DNA of 64,000 bases from Amorphochlora amoebiformis (GCA_054601695.1 BAAHQB010000045.1:124001-188000), one strand, 5' to 3'; shown: positions 1 to 56,256, counted from the first letter of the stretch. Program-made: numbers and translations. The notes: generated by a model not told the origin, from the letters alone.

Positions 1-14
1 GTACACACACACAC

Positions 15-45
<31 letters not shown>

Positions 46-88
46 GGTGAAGTAGGCGTCGCATAACAAGACGATGAATCCACATATT

Positions 89-135
<47 letters not shown>

Positions 136-176
136 GTATATAAATATATATATATAATACATATATATATATATAG

Positions 177-242
177 GTGAAGTAGGTGTAGCGCATAACA
201 AGACGATGAATCCACATACACCACCCTTACTGCCAGATGATG
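177..242 (+). CDS. isolated coding exon, protein unknown
   Basis: A 66-nt interval lies between an ATATAG acceptor and a G|GTATAT donor. Only one phase is open (2 + 63 + 1 nt); it reads [10 protein letters not shown]...LLPDD. An upstream echo of its 5' edge at 46-88 carries an indel that breaks the frame, the same pattern seen at the confirmed exons in this window. It probably belongs to a plus-strand gene that starts left of the window. I do not recognise the protein and could not place a following exon with confidence; 300-470 has possible micro-exons but nothing convincing. Confidence 0.4.
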
Positions 243-266
243 GTATATATATATATATATATATAT

Positions 267-301
<35 letters not shown>

Positions 302-382
302 CAATATATATTGATGTATATAAAATTGGATAAATATTTCTGCATAGATTTACGCACAAGTAGATACACATGCATTTATCTA

Positions 383-420
<38 letters not shown>

Positions 421-469
421 TTGTATATACACATATATATATATATTTATACATAGATACATCAGGTAA

Positions 470-1180
470 CATAGTTTCAATATTGCGTATTAATGTTAGG
501 AGAGAACGAAGTCACCTCAGATGGGTCTGAATCTCCTTAAACACGCCACAGCTCCATTCTAGCCATTGGCCTTTCTGAAAAGACTTTGCCAACACTAGAA
601 ACATCTAGACATGAAGTTTTGAAAATTCTACAAGTAATTACACGTGCCTATTCAGCTTAACGATTATTATATATCTAGATATTTACTCTTAGATATTAGA
701 TATTTAGTCTCTAGATATCTAGGATATACTATATAACGCGAGATATTTTTAGCCACTGCATGAAACTTATGCGCTCTAATCACACTCAACCAATAATCTA
801 AATAACGACTCAAATATGTACATATTCTAGATATTCTACAGGATATTACACATGAACTAGATGAATGTCACTACATATGAAGACTAAACCCGGTTTAATA
901 ATCATTAGTAATACAAATTACTAGAATTATACAGTATGCTCTAGTGCTAGCTGGATTAGATTAGCTGTAGTTCTAGAGTTTCCTGGATCTAGCTGTGAAA
1001 TCCGATCCGTTTACCTAGGTTTACTGATAGTGAAGTAACTCTTTTCACATCCTTAGTACTTTAGGTACTCTTACCTAACTTACACCTAATCTAGCTAATT
1101 GTTTGCCAGTAGGATCTGTTATTTACCTACTTTATAATAAAGTTTATACATATCATCATCCAGTAACTAGAGTAATTAAT
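470..1180. other. CTAG-rich spacer without genes
   Basis: Unique sequence with no convincing exon. It is strikingly rich in CTAG and in TCTAGATAT/AGATATCT palindromes. It lies downstream of the minus-strand thioredoxin gene, so it may be its 3' flank. The same composition recurs at about 30540-31300 and 52930-54000. Confidence 0.6.
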
Positions 1181-1215
1181 CCCACATATATATATTATAT
1201 ATATATATATATACT

Positions 1216-1275
<60 letters not shown>

Positions 1276-1385
1276 TCCGAATTCAAAAACGTTTCACTGC
1301 TTGCGAATTTGTGAATCTCATGAATTCATAGCGACCAACACATCTCTCCAGTTCGAATATCGATAAATCGACTATACTATCTGTT

Positions 1386-4303
<2,918 letters not shown>

Positions 4304-4480
4304 GTCGAAAATTCAAAAATGCCGATTTTTATTTTTTGAAGGTTTGATAATCTCGGGCCTAATGTCTATCATGGTGAAGGATATCTAGATATTATTCTGT
4401 AAATATGCAGATATCAATATATTACGAAAAACCGATGGAATATTAAAACATTTATACAGAAACACGTGTCAAATTCGGTG
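4304..4480. promoter_or_regulatory. divergent promoter region, thioredoxin / XPC
   Basis: The 177 bp between the two start codons (minus-strand ATG at 4303, plus-strand ATG at 4481) must carry both promoters and 5' UTRs. It lacks TA arrays, unlike the introns on either side. It contains GATATCTAGATATTATT around 4379 and an ACACGTGTC palindrome at about 4462, 19 bp before the XPC start. No TATA box is assigned. Confidence 0.55.
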
Positions 4481-27138
<22,658 letters not shown>

Positions 27139-27905
27139 TTCAAACCCAAAACTAACCCTAACCCTACCCTAATCTTACATCTAACCCTAACCCAACCCTA
27201 ATCCTACACCTAAGTCTGACCCAACCCTAATCTTACCTAACCCTAACCCAACCCTAATTTTACCTAACCCTAAGCCTACCCTAATCTTACACCTAAGTCT
27301 AACCCAACCCTAATCTTACCTAACCCTAACCCAACCCTAATCTTACACCTAAGTCTAACCCAACCCTAATCTTACACCTAACCCTAACCCAACCCTAATC
27401 TCACACTAACCATAACCCAACGCTAATCTTACCTAACCCTAACCCAACCCTAATCTTACCTAACCCTAACCCAACCCTAATCTTACCTAACCCTAACCCA
27501 ACCCTAATCTTACCTAACCCTAACCCAACCCTAATCTTACCTAACCTAACCCAACCCTAATCTTACACCTAAGTCTTACCCAACCCTAATCTTACCTAAC
27601 CCTAACCCAACCCTAATCTTACCTAACCCTAACCCAACCCTAATCTTACACCTAACCCTAACCCAACCCCAATCTTAAACCTAAGTCTAACCCAACCCTA
27701 ATCTTACCTAACCCTAACCCAACCCTAATCTTACCTAACCCTAACCCAACCCTAATCTTACACCTAAGTCTGACCCAACCCTAATCTTACCTAACCGTAA
27801 CCCAACCCTAATCTTACACCTAAGTCTAACCCAACCCTAATCTTACCTAACCCTAACCCAACCCTAATCTTTCACCTAAGTCTAACCCCGGAAAATCCAA
27901 AACCT
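27139..27905. repeat. intergenic degenerate CCCTAA array with higher-order unit
   Basis: Between the XPC stop and the next gene lies about 750 bp built from TAACCCTAACCCAACCC TAATCTTAC units of about 26 bp, sometimes extended by ACCTAAGTC. It is strand-uniform and clearly derived from CCCTAA but is organised in a longer period. No exon was found inside. Confidence 0.9.
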
Positions 27906-30264
<2,359 letters not shown>

Positions 30265-30317
30265 GTTGTCAAATGGGAAGAGCTGTGATCATGCATCTAG
30301 ATCAATGAGTGTGATAT

Positions 30318-30490
30318 GCTTGTCACGTGGGAAGGGCTGTCACGTGGGAAGAGCTGTCACGTGGGAAGAGCTGTCACGTGGGAAGAGCTGTCACGTGGGA
30401 AGAGCTGTCGCGTGGGAAAAGCTGTCACGTGGGAAGAGCTGTCACGTGGGAAGAGCTGTCACGTGGGAAGAGCTGTCACGTGGGAAGATG
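30318..30490. repeat. 17-bp minisatellite CTGTCACGTGGGAAGAG
   Basis: About ten near-perfect tandem units, each with a CACGTG hexamer, bracketed by TCAATGAGTGTGATATG at 30303 and 30502. That bracket is an echo of the exon edge ending at 30264. Confidence 0.92.
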
Positions 30491-30539
30491 CATCTAGATC
30501 AATGAGTGTGATATGGTTGTCCAGATCCGAGTACGTAAA

Positions 30540-30969
30540 TCCAATTTACTAGATTTTAGCTGAATCTAACTAAAATTATACACGCTCGTTCTAGTCGTTC
30601 CGACGATATTGCTTACCTGAAAGTGAAACCGTTCCGATCTCTGTATGAGAGAGACTAGAAAAATTCAGAAAATCCTCTAGTCTTATCTAGTTATACATGA
30701 TATCGACAGGCTCCAGATCTCGCAGATGGTCGAATAGAATATATTTAGAATCTTTCTAGCTTTATGATCCGTGATCGTGATAATCGCAGTAGTTCACGTA
30801 CGTATCTAGCTAGATCTAGAATCTCAAATTATCACTTGTGAATTATTAACGTTTATGAATACTGTTCTAGTGTTGTATAAATGCTAGTGCAGTATACTAT
30901 ATCATTTAGATCATGCCAGCACACACACATGCGCGCCATGATACTACTAGACTATACTAGTATACTACT

Positions 30970-31003
<34 letters not shown>

Positions 31004-31830
31004 AGTCTCCTAGACTCTAGCTACAAGATCTGGGCCATTGAGAGAGGTGCTTGTAATTATAACTTTCCAGAATTCCCATACTTACATCTAGGACTAGTAG
31101 GATTTCCAGCACCGCATGGATTGTAACACCTAGAACACCATAAATTATAACTTTTTCTAGACGTACATCTAGGATTTCCAGCACCGTATGGTATCTACAA
31201 TGATTCAGATCGATGTCTAATGTGTTGAGTACAAGCTCTTATATTAACTACGGCGTTCCTGTTGTCAGATCAAGTCTGTCGCGACAACTAGAATATAAAT
31301 TCTTTTTTTCAGCGGGAGATGAGCTAGATGAAATAGTTAAAACAACAGTCTAGATCAAGAAGAAAATTCCTGGAAGGGAGGCAGTCGGACGAGCAAGGAG
31401 AAAAAAGAAAAAAAAAAGAAAAAAAAAATCAGTTTCACAAAAAAAAAAAATAATGTCGCGAGAGACCAAAAAAAATATGGAAAATATCGAAACGGAGTTA
31501 AGAATTTCGGAGGAAATTTGAAGGAGAAAAGCGGCCGATTGGAAAGAGAGATAGGAAAGAGAAGATATCTAGATATCTAAATACGTCAATTCAATTCAAA
31601 AAAAAAGAGAATTCCAGGAGAGAGCTCTTGTGGTTGATAACCAGATTCAAGTCAAAATGACGTGTCTGCTGTTTTAAGTCGAGAATTATGATGTGTCTAG
31701 CTTATCCTTTCTCTTATCTGATGAGGTTTTGTGTTTGTCATGCTTATCCTCTCTCTTATCTGATGACGTTTTGTGTTTGTCATGCTTTAGTTTCTTCATA
31801 TACTTCATCCTTATATATGTATATGTTTAA

Positions 31831-31874
<44 letters not shown>

Positions 31875-32396
31875 TTACTTAAGAGCAATTTTTTTCCTCT
31901 TTTCTCTCTCGGCATTTCAATTTTATTTTTTCGCGAACCAAAAAAAACTAAAAAAGAGAGTTATAAATTTGAGATTATTGTTAGCTTCTGACGCATATAC
32001 ATGAGTATACATATTACACATACACATGAGTATATATATAAAATATAGACATGAGTACCCATATTATTCATGGACTTTGTTCTCTATGTATTTAAAATTT
32101 GATGTATATATACATACCTATATACATCTACAACGTATATATATATATATATATATATTATATATGTATATATTTATATATATTTTATATAATATATAGA
32201 ACCAATCTTTTTACGACATCGTTGCAGATAGATGGTGGTAAAACAATCATTCTTTTCTCTCTAATTTTTCGCCATTTTTTTCTCTAATTTTTCGCATTTT
32301 TTTTTTTTTTTATTTTTCTCGTTTTAGCTTTTTTTTTTTCATAATTTGTTTATTTTTTTTGGGTGTTTTTGGTTTTGTCCCTTCTTCGGAATGGAA
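30540..32396. other. spacer: CTAG-rich, then A/T-homopolymer-rich; no firm gene
   Basis: 30540-31300 is unique and CTAG-rich. It contains a repeated TTTCCAGCACCG(C/T)ATGG segment (31103, 31168) and possible minus-strand exons near 30625-30648 (CAG|GTAAGC donor) and 31082-31125 (AGAT|GTAAGT donor, reading CYNPCGAGNPTSPR) that I could not connect to a gene. 31400-31600 has A-runs, 31690-31800 a 49-bp direct duplication, and 32240-32380 T-runs. A TA array lies at 31830-31868. Confidence 0.5.
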
Positions 32397-32439
32397 TTAT
32401 TCCCCTTGCGTCACAGTTGCGTAGATGCGAACACTGCCT

Positions 32440-32486
<47 letters not shown>

Positions 32487-32555
32487 GTATATCTTAAAAT
32501 AATATAATGCCTATATATATATATGTATATGTATATAATTATATGTATATGTTTA

Positions 32556-32600
<45 letters not shown>

Positions 32601-32701
32601 CCAGGCATATATATTTATATATATATATATATACGTACATACCCATACATATATTCAGACATGTACTGATATTATGTATATATATGTATATATTATATAT
32701 T

Positions 32702-32739
<38 letters not shown>

Positions 32740-32756
32740 TACATACACATACATAA

Positions 32757-32797
<41 letters not shown>

Positions 32798-33871
32798 TTC
32801 TCCATACACATACATATACATCCACACGCACAAATACACACACACACACTCACATACATACACAAAGATACACATACATATACATACACACACTCATATA
32901 CATACACAAACTCATATATATATATATACATATATACATATATATATATACAAAGATATGAGTCAGTCACCCTGCGTGACAGGCTGGTTTGAATATCCAC
33001 TCCCTCTTTTAGCCTTTTCAATCGCAACCTAAGGTTAGAAGACACGTGTCATAACTAGATAAGGTTAGACGACACGTGTCATAACTAGATAAGGTTAGAC
33101 GACACGTGTCATAACTAGATAAGGTTAGACGACACGTGTCATAACTAGATAAGGTTAGACGACACGTGTCATAACTAGATAAGGTTAGACGACACGTGTC
33201 ATAACTAGATAAGGTTAGACGACACGTGTCATAACTAGATAAGGTTAGACGACACGTGTCATAACTAGATAAGGTTAGACGACACGTGTCATAACTAGAT
33301 AAGGTTAGACGACACGTGTCATAACTAGATAACGTTAGACGACACGTGTCATAACTAGATAAGGTTAGACGACACGTGCCATAACTAGGTAAGGTTAGAC
33401 GACACGTGTCATAACTAGATAAGGTTAGACGACACGTGTCATAACTAGATAAGGTTAGACGACACGTGTCATAATGTTAGACGACACGTGTCATAATGTT
33501 AGACGACACGTGTCATAATGTTAGACGACACGTGTCATAAGGTTAGACGACACGTGCCATAAGGTTAGACGACACGTGTCAAAGTGCGTTATCACCAAAT
33601 CCAGCCGTTATTATAAAACTGACTCGTTAGAACTTATGACACGTGTCGTCTAACATTATGACACGTGTCCTCTAACATTATGACACGTGTCGTCTAACCT
33701 TATCTAGTTATGACTGTGGTATGAGCAAAATACAGTTATAGTATGTCAGTAATAGCTACTTTTGGTTTGTTTACTACTTAGAGTTAGGGTTTTAAGTGTT
33801 TTTATGACCGTTTGTATGAAGTTTGTGTAAATATGTATGTATATTAATATATATGTGTATATACATGTATA

Positions 33872-33913
<42 letters not shown>

Positions 33914-33937
33914 TGTATATATGTAAAATATTTATAA

Positions 33938-34035
<98 letters not shown>

Positions 34036-34159
34036 CATTATGTAGGGATAACCTTTTGCGGGTTACTCGTTGAACTTAAGCCTGTATATAAATACATATA
34101 TATATATATATTTATACATATATACATACACACATACACACGTATATATGTATATATTT

Positions 34160-34226
<67 letters not shown>

Positions 34227-34265
34227 GTATATATATATATATATATACGATATGTGTGTATATAC

Positions 34266-34306
<41 letters not shown>

Positions 34307-34332
34307 GTATGTATATATATATATATGATATC

Positions 34333-34403
<71 letters not shown>

Positions 34404-34516
34404 TATAAATATATATACATATATATATATACATATATATGTAACATGTATACATATATACATATTTCCATACAAAATATCATACACATCCAACCAACAC
34501 ATCACACACATCTAAC

Positions 34517-34562
<46 letters not shown>

Positions 34563-34628
34563 ATACAAATTGTCATACACACACACATCCAACCAACAAA
34601 ACACACACATCTAACCACTGCGAAAAGC

Positions 34629-34692
<64 letters not shown>

Positions 34693-34729
34693 AACCAAAA
34701 CAACACACACATCTAACCATACGAAAAGC

Positions 34730-34760
<31 letters not shown>

Positions 34761-34768
34761 CATATATG

Positions 34769-34814
<46 letters not shown>

Positions 34815-34816
34815 TA

Positions 34817-34851
<35 letters not shown>

Positions 34852-35039
34852 GATATATATATAATATTTATTTATACGTATACATACAAAAACACATCTA
34901 ACCACTACGAAAAGCTGAGTGTGTCGTCACCACCTTAAAAAAAAAAGACAAAAAACAAAAAACAAAAAAAAGAACAAAAAATACAAAAACAAAACCAGAT
35001 TTCACCCTTCTTAGACCTCACCATATATATATATGTATA

Positions 35040-35096
<57 letters not shown>

Positions 35097-35191
35097 ATTG
35101 TAATCAATATATAATATATATATACATCCCTTTGTAGGCTAGTTGTGCGGTTAGGATTAGGGTTTGATTTAGGCCATGAATATCGGTATAT

Positions 35192-35251
<60 letters not shown>

Positions 35252-35329
35252 TTAGCACAGTGGTAAATAGACGGTAGTTCAGGTTATATATATATATATA
35301 AATATATTTATATATATAATACATATATG

Positions 35330-35371
<42 letters not shown>

Positions 35372-35450
35372 CCTTTGTAGGCTAGTTGTGTGCTTAGTAT
35401 TAGGGTTTGACTTAGGCCATGGATATCGGCATATATATATATATATATAT

Positions 35451-35483
<33 letters not shown>

Positions 35484-35581
35484 TATATATTTGTATATAT
35501 ATATATATATATATATATATAATGTTAGCACAGTGGTAAATAGATGGTAGTTCGGGTTGGTATATACATTGATGACGTCTG

Positions 35582-35659
<78 letters not shown>

Positions 35660-35896
35660 TTAGCACAGTGGTAAATAGATGGTAGTTCGGGTTGGTATAT
35701 ACATTGATGACGTGGTCGGTTTGCAAGGAAAGAGGGCTCGAAGCTTTGCGACATGGGGAAGTCGCTTCCATTGAATTTAGAACTACAGCTAGATATGTAG
35801 GTATGAATGTATATATGTATATATATATATATTATATATATGTATGTGTATGTGTGTATGTATGTATGTATGTATATTTAATATATATATATATAT

Positions 35897-35964
<68 letters not shown>

Positions 35965-36087
35965 GTATAATGATGAATTGGTTTCCATTGAATTTAGTAC
36001 GACAGCTAGATATGTAGGTATGAATGTATATATGTATGTATGTGTGTATGTGTGTGTGTATGTATGTATGTATGTATGTATATATAA

Positions 36088-36140
<53 letters not shown>

Positions 36141-36260
36141 GTATAATGATGAATTGGTTTCCATTGAATTTAGTACGACAGCTAGATATGTAGGTATGAA
36201 TGTATATATGTATGTATGTGTATGTGTGTGCGTATGTATGTATGTATGTATGTATGTATA

Positions 36261-36320
<60 letters not shown>

Positions 36321-36470
36321 AATGGTGAAGTCATTTCCATTGAATTTAGTATGACAGCTAGATATGTAGGTATGTATGTATATATGTATGTATGTGTGTA
36401 TGTATGTATGTAGATAGGTATGTATGTATGTAAATGTGTATATATATAATATATATGTATATGTATGTAC

Positions 36471-36509
<39 letters not shown>

Positions 36510-36556
36510 TGTACATATATATATATACATATATATATATGTATATATATATGGCG

Positions 36557-36589
<33 letters not shown>

Positions 36590-36626
36590 ACTTTTAATGC
36601 ACAGAAATATAAAATATATGTTATAT

Positions 36627-36666
<40 letters not shown>

Positions 36667-36759
36667 TTATATAACATATATATATCATAGATACATATCC
36701 ATATACAATACACACTTACAAAAAATCCATAAAAATACACATATGATATAACCCTGCAG

Positions 36760-36857
<98 letters not shown>

Positions 36858-37564
36858 CACACATATATATATATACATATATACATATGTATATATACAA
36901 AATACATATATGATATAACCCTGAAGTATCATGGTCTGAATCAACGGTATTCGACCTCGAAACGTCCCATTAAAATGTCTTTGTATGTTTTCCTAACGGT
37001 TACATAGACCTGAGCCTATAATCTAAGGTAAAATTTCGACCTTATACACGCATAATCTAAGGTAGATTAGGGTTAGGAAAAATAATCTAAGGTAATTTTA
37101 GGTTTGGTTACTCTAAGCTTACTAGAGCTCACGCTAAGAATAACACTGGTGGGATTACTGTTAAGGCCGTCATGTTAGCGAGTTGAATGGGAATAAAATC
37201 GCGCATCTAAGTTCAGGTTTCGGGTTTAGAGAGGGGAAGAGAATAGAGTGCTATTAGATGCGAGAAGGCTGAGCGTGACCAAACCTAAAATTACCTTAGA
37301 TTATTTTCCTAACCCTAATCTACCTTAGGTTAAGTGTGTCCGTGGTTAGCAGGACACGTGTGGTGTATGTATACCTGCATTTCTGCTATGTTAAATGTCT
37401 CGTTAGGGCAGATGTGTTTGCCTCCCTATATATATATGTGTATGTTTGTATATCTGTATGTTTGTATGGGGGTATTATGTGGATGTGTATACGATGTATA
37501 TTGTGTAGTATGTGGATGTGTATATGTGTGTGAGTGTGTGTATGTATGTTTATGTATGTATATT

Positions 37565-37599
<35 letters not shown>

Positions 37600-37647
37600 T
37601 AAATATAAATGTATACAATTATATATATATATATATATATATTATTA

Positions 37648-37699
<52 letters not shown>

Positions 37700-37739
37700 G
37701 ATATATTATATTATATTATATATATGTATATAGTTACAT

Positions 37740-37814
<75 letters not shown>

Positions 37815-37946
37815 TATATACATATGTTATATTACATATATATATGTATGTTATATTATACATATATATATATATATGTAATATATACTATACTATTTAA
37901 TGTAAAATACATGTATAGGGATATGTAAATATTTTTCTATGTACAA

Positions 37947-37990
<44 letters not shown>

Positions 37991-38016
37991 CCATATACAT
38001 ACATATTTGTAAACAT

Positions 38017-38056
<40 letters not shown>

Positions 38057-38401
38057 TAATATATACACACAAAACACAAGAATTGGCTCTTGAAATCGAC
38101 CCAAACATCCCCCGAATACACTACAACAAAACGCAACATATAAAAACATATGTTTCGAAACATATCTCACCAGCTCTTTAATAGTCCGCCGTAACGTCTC
38201 GACAGTTATAACCTTGCCTTTCACGCCTTCGCCTCCAGCCCTTCCCCCCCCCCCACCACTGCTCCCCGCCCTGTCCCTCCCATGTCCCTTTTTAGAGGGA
38301 GAGGCAATTATGCCAGATCCACAGATCAACTGTATTTTTGAGAAAAAAACACATTCACAGCGTTCGCAAACCAATTTTGGAAATATTGGAGTCTTTGACA
38401 T
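32397..38401 (-). CDS. unrecognised Cys-containing protein, ten exons
   Basis: Exons in transcription order: 38401-38171, 38120-38067, 37425-37375, 36935-36920, 35788-35703, 35410-35369, 34933-34903, 34081-34053, 33028-32971, 32437-32397 (stop). All have GT-AG borders and matching phases and give about 212 aa. The N-terminus [20 protein letters not shown] carries a CxxC pair; a Gly/Arg-rich linker leads to [15 protein letters not shown], then [15 protein letters not shown] with a second CxxC, a Ser/Thr-rich middle, and the C-terminus [13 protein letters not shown]. Two CxxC pairs could bind zinc, but I know no matching family. Exon echoes occur around 35703-35788 (three upstream, two downstream in gene direction) and 34903-34933. 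The first exon could instead begin at an acceptor near 38314. The overlapping plus-strand alternative at 35686-35796 makes this model less certain than the others. Confidence 0.5.
33029..33710. repeat. 30/20-bp CACGTG satellite with inverted arm
   Basis: About 15 copies of TAGACGACACGTGTCATAAC + TAGATAAGGT, then about six 20-bp short units, then three units in inverted orientation at 33637-33705. Each unit has the 10-bp palindrome GACACGTGTC. It fills a minus-strand intron whose acceptor CTAACCTTAG is supplied by the last repeat unit, adjoining the exon at 33028. Confidence 0.92.
37053..37332. mobile_element. fold-back / MITE-like element with ~55-bp inverted arms
   Basis: 37053-37108 (TAATCTAAGGTAGATTAGGG... 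to TTTTAGGTTTGGT) is almost perfectly the reverse complement of 37278-37332. About 170 bp of unrelated sequence separates the arms. There is no coding capacity. It lies in an intron of the minus-strand gene. No clear target-site duplication was seen. A related AATCTAAGGTAAAATTTCG fragment precedes it at about 37019. Confidence 0.75.
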
Positions 38402-38948
38402 ATATAGGAATTGAAAATAAAATACCGAAAATTTCCGGGAAAAATTCAGGTGGCCCGTGACCCCCACTCGTCCGTTACTCCCAACCGATATAAAGTGGTA
38501 CCTCCCCCCCCCCTCTCAAGCTCTCGGTTTCCCTCCATTCAGCCAGCAAATGCGCAGCTTCGCATACACCCCGCGGAGTGTTTATATCTACCTATATCTC
38601 ATATTTTTGGAGTTTTGGGTACGTACCACGATGGTCCATAGGGTGAGTCGGTATTGCCTCGCTCTTATCTCTCGAGGGCTCTCGCGCATATGCGGGGGGG
38701 GGGGGCGGGTTTCGATTTCTGTGTTGACTCAATGGACAACAGAGGGGTGGGTGTAGAAGTATTAGAGGTTTAAGACTACCTATTAAAGGCTATTAAGTAT
38801 TACTTTCGGTGAATATATTTTTTACTAAAGGTTATTCAGAGTTATTTAGAGGGTAAAAGAATATCTACTGACACTTTTGCTCCTAACAAAGTGACATAAT
38901 GCGACATCACGCAATTATACTAGTGACCCATCCCCCTGTCACACACAA
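38402..38948. promoter_or_regulatory. divergent promoter region with a possible extra exon
   Basis: This lies between the minus-strand unrecognised gene and the plus-strand oxygenase gene. At 38543-38618 there is a good plus-strand exon candidate (acceptor CCATTCAG, donor G|GTACGT, reading PANAQLRIHPAECLYLPISH). The same bases in another frame give MRSFAYTPRSVYIYLYLIF from ATG 38550, which looks like a membrane anchor. GATATAAAGTGG at about 38485 resembles a TATA box. I could not decide how this joins the oxygenase gene. Confidence 0.4.
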
Positions 38949-52925
<13,977 letters not shown>

Positions 52926-53937
52926 ATACTCAGAAGCCTAGGGTTACTGCCGGCAGTAACGGCGTTTGTGAGGGTGCTAACGGTGAGTGTGAATTATAGT
53001 CAAGCTGGCTTAGATTAAGTTTTTTTGATCAGCTTGGTCATTTAGGTCATCATGAAAGATTTACTGCTTGTACAGTAGTACTACATCTACTAGTCTAGTA
53101 CATCATGATTCCACACCTTGGTTTGTACATCTAGACATGATCTATGAATCTGTTTTCGCGCGAGTTTTTAGACTCTAGCTGATACAGCCGCATTTTTTAA
53201 TATTATTACTACGTACGTAGTTTTAGAATTGTATCACTGACTAGCTGAGTCTAGTGCGTATTTACTTCTCCAACTCGGTGACTGGTTGTCCACTGGTTAG
53301 CCAAAGCTAAACCAGATTTAGCGACTCATAATCTAAAGAAGCATTAGTATTCAACGTTTCTTATTCTAGATACATATACTCATATAGGCTATGACATATA
53401 TATATATCTAGATATATATATATATATATATATCTAGATATATATATATATATACTATATCACTAGTATCAGTCTATATGTATATATATATATATATATA
53501 TAATATATGTATATATACATAATATAATACATATATATATATATATACACATATATATAATCATTATACTAGATATCTAGATATATACCAGTAATGTTAC
53601 ATACGACACACATATAGAGTCTGGACACTTTTCTGAAATTACGTGCACATTTACTGGATATATCGTATATGTATATGAGTATTGAAACATATCCTATTCA
53701 AAAGTTGGTATCCTTTGTTACCCTTCGTATATCCAGGAATCAATATGCACTAGATGAAGATATCTTTCTTCTTAAATTGGCATCCCCGGGATTCCCCCGG
53801 GGACCCCGGTACCCCGCAACAGTTAATTAATTACTATATCGATCATTCACAAAAATCTAGAGAATATATATGAACTTCATGTAAATTTAATATAGATAGC
53901 TAGGAGAACGAAAGCTCGGGTCGATTCGGATTTCAAG
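52926..53937. other. CTAG-rich intergenic spacer
   Basis: Unique DNA between the ends of the oxygenase gene and the convergent MAPEG gene. It has many CTAG tetramers and TA arrays at about 53408-53460. An alternative Arg/Ser-rich exon could run from 52867 to a G|GTGAGT donor at 52983. A GGGATTCCCCCGGGGACCCC palindrome-like segment lies at 53788-53814. Confidence 0.6.
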
Positions 53938-54166
53938 TCACAGAAAACCCGCAAGTTTGGCCAGGAAGCAAGCGATGGCGGCTAGGCTTGTATATAGGAA
54001 TACTCGAACAGTGCTGGGGTTAGTAGGGTTGACTTGGTTTATATAGATGTATAGTGTGTTTTAGTACGGAGTATCTGTTTATTGTGTGATTAGGAGATGT
54101 TATAGGTTTGGATTTGATGGATTGAATGTGGGTGTATTGTGTGTGGTTTCATGATATGTATGTATG

Positions 54167-54209
<43 letters not shown>

Positions 54210-54250
54210 TATCCATACAAAAACATATTATATAAATATAAATATATATA

Positions 54251-54281
<31 letters not shown>

Positions 54282-54338
54282 ATATATATATACGTATGTA
54301 TTAAAAATATGAATCCAGGCATTCGTGCTTCAGGTGTA

Positions 54339-54398
<60 letters not shown>

Positions 54399-54425
54399 GT
54401 ATATATATATGTATAAATATAAACA

Positions 54426-54458
<33 letters not shown>

Positions 54459-54654
54459 GTACGTATATATATATATATATATATTTACCGAGTTCTCAAG
54501 ATGAATCCAGGCATTCGCTCGTCAGATGATTTTATATAACCCTTTATGTAGTCTACGTTGGCCTATATGTATGTATATATCAATATATACTAATATATAT
54601 ATATATATATATATATATCTCCTTTCCGCATGTATACATACATACATACATACA

Positions 54655-54713
<59 letters not shown>

Positions 54714-54832
54714 ATACCATTTTTTACCTTTGCATAAAGCAGGGAATTTGCAAACAGTAGCCATTGGGCGATCAAACCAGTATTAAGTCCCAAAATCTAT
54801 ACATATATATATGTATATATATATATGTATGA

Positions 54833-54877
<45 letters not shown>

Positions 54878-54911
54878 TTATATAGTATATGTGTGCATAT
54901 TTTATATACAT

Positions 54912-54969
<58 letters not shown>

Positions 54970-55112
54970 ATGTATGTATATATGTATATATGTATATAGA
55001 GCAATTGAGCGATCAATCCAGTATTAAGTCCCAAAATCTATATTTATTTATATATATATTTATATACATATATATATATATTATTAAATATTTGTATGCA
55101 TATATTATATAT

Positions 55113-55164
<52 letters not shown>

Positions 55165-55175
55165 TATATGTATGC

Positions 55176-55207
<32 letters not shown>

Positions 55208-55634
55208 CTATATACTCGTCCATACATCTACAAAACACATATCTACACCCACAAACATTCACTAAAAACACATACACAAATAAAACCCGAAAAAATAAAT
55301 CCCTTCAAATTTTTTTTTTTCATCTCTTCTCACCGACGGAAACGCAGGCGCAAAGAGTGAGGAGAAGAGGAATATAGGTATCGAATACACCAGCCATTCG
55401 ATCTGGTTCTGACTTGCTTTAAACCCTCTAAAGCTCCGCTCATCAGAATGCTACCAATTAGCCGACATATTTTTTACAAAAAATAGTGCTACTGAGGACT
55501 GTGTTTGCGGTGTGTGTGTTGTGTATGTCTGTTGTGTATGTATGGATTTTTTGGTAGGGTTGTATGATTTGTTTGTCGGGTTTTGATGGGGTTGAGAGGT
55601 ATGGGATAGCGGATATGTGATGTAATATATGTTT

Positions 55635-55718
<84 letters not shown>

Positions 55719-55795
55719 CGTATGTTTGGTACATACCTTTTTTCAAAAATATATGTGTAATACGTTTAATATGTACGTGTAAAATACACATATGG

Positions 55796-55840
<45 letters not shown>

Positions 55841-55852
55841 ATATTCACATAT

Positions 55853-55893
<41 letters not shown>

Positions 55894-55992
55894 TTTAATA
55901 TATATAATACATATATGCCTTACCTCATCAGTCCATGGCTTATACGGGTGCTTAAAATCCTTCAAACTATATCTTGGCTTGTTCATAATCCC

Positions 55993-56040
<48 letters not shown>

Positions 56041-56184
56041 AATATAGGCATATATCAGTCCATGGCTTATACGGGTGCTTAAAATCCTTCAAGCTATATC
56101 TTGGCTTGTTCATAATCCCTATATACAATATATATATATATATATATGTGTATATATATGTGTGTATATATATATTATAATATA

Positions 56185-56256
<72 letters not shown>

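Noticed and set aside
33029-33600. CRISPR-like array of 30-bp repeats
   Set aside because: Units are directly adjacent with no spacers, and the genome is eukaryotic.
35686-35796. Plus-strand exon with acceptor GGTAG and donor GTAGGT (37 codons, open)
   Set aside because: It overlaps the minus-strand exon 35703-35788, which fits a chain of nine phase-consistent junctions; I found no plus-strand partners. Not excluded.
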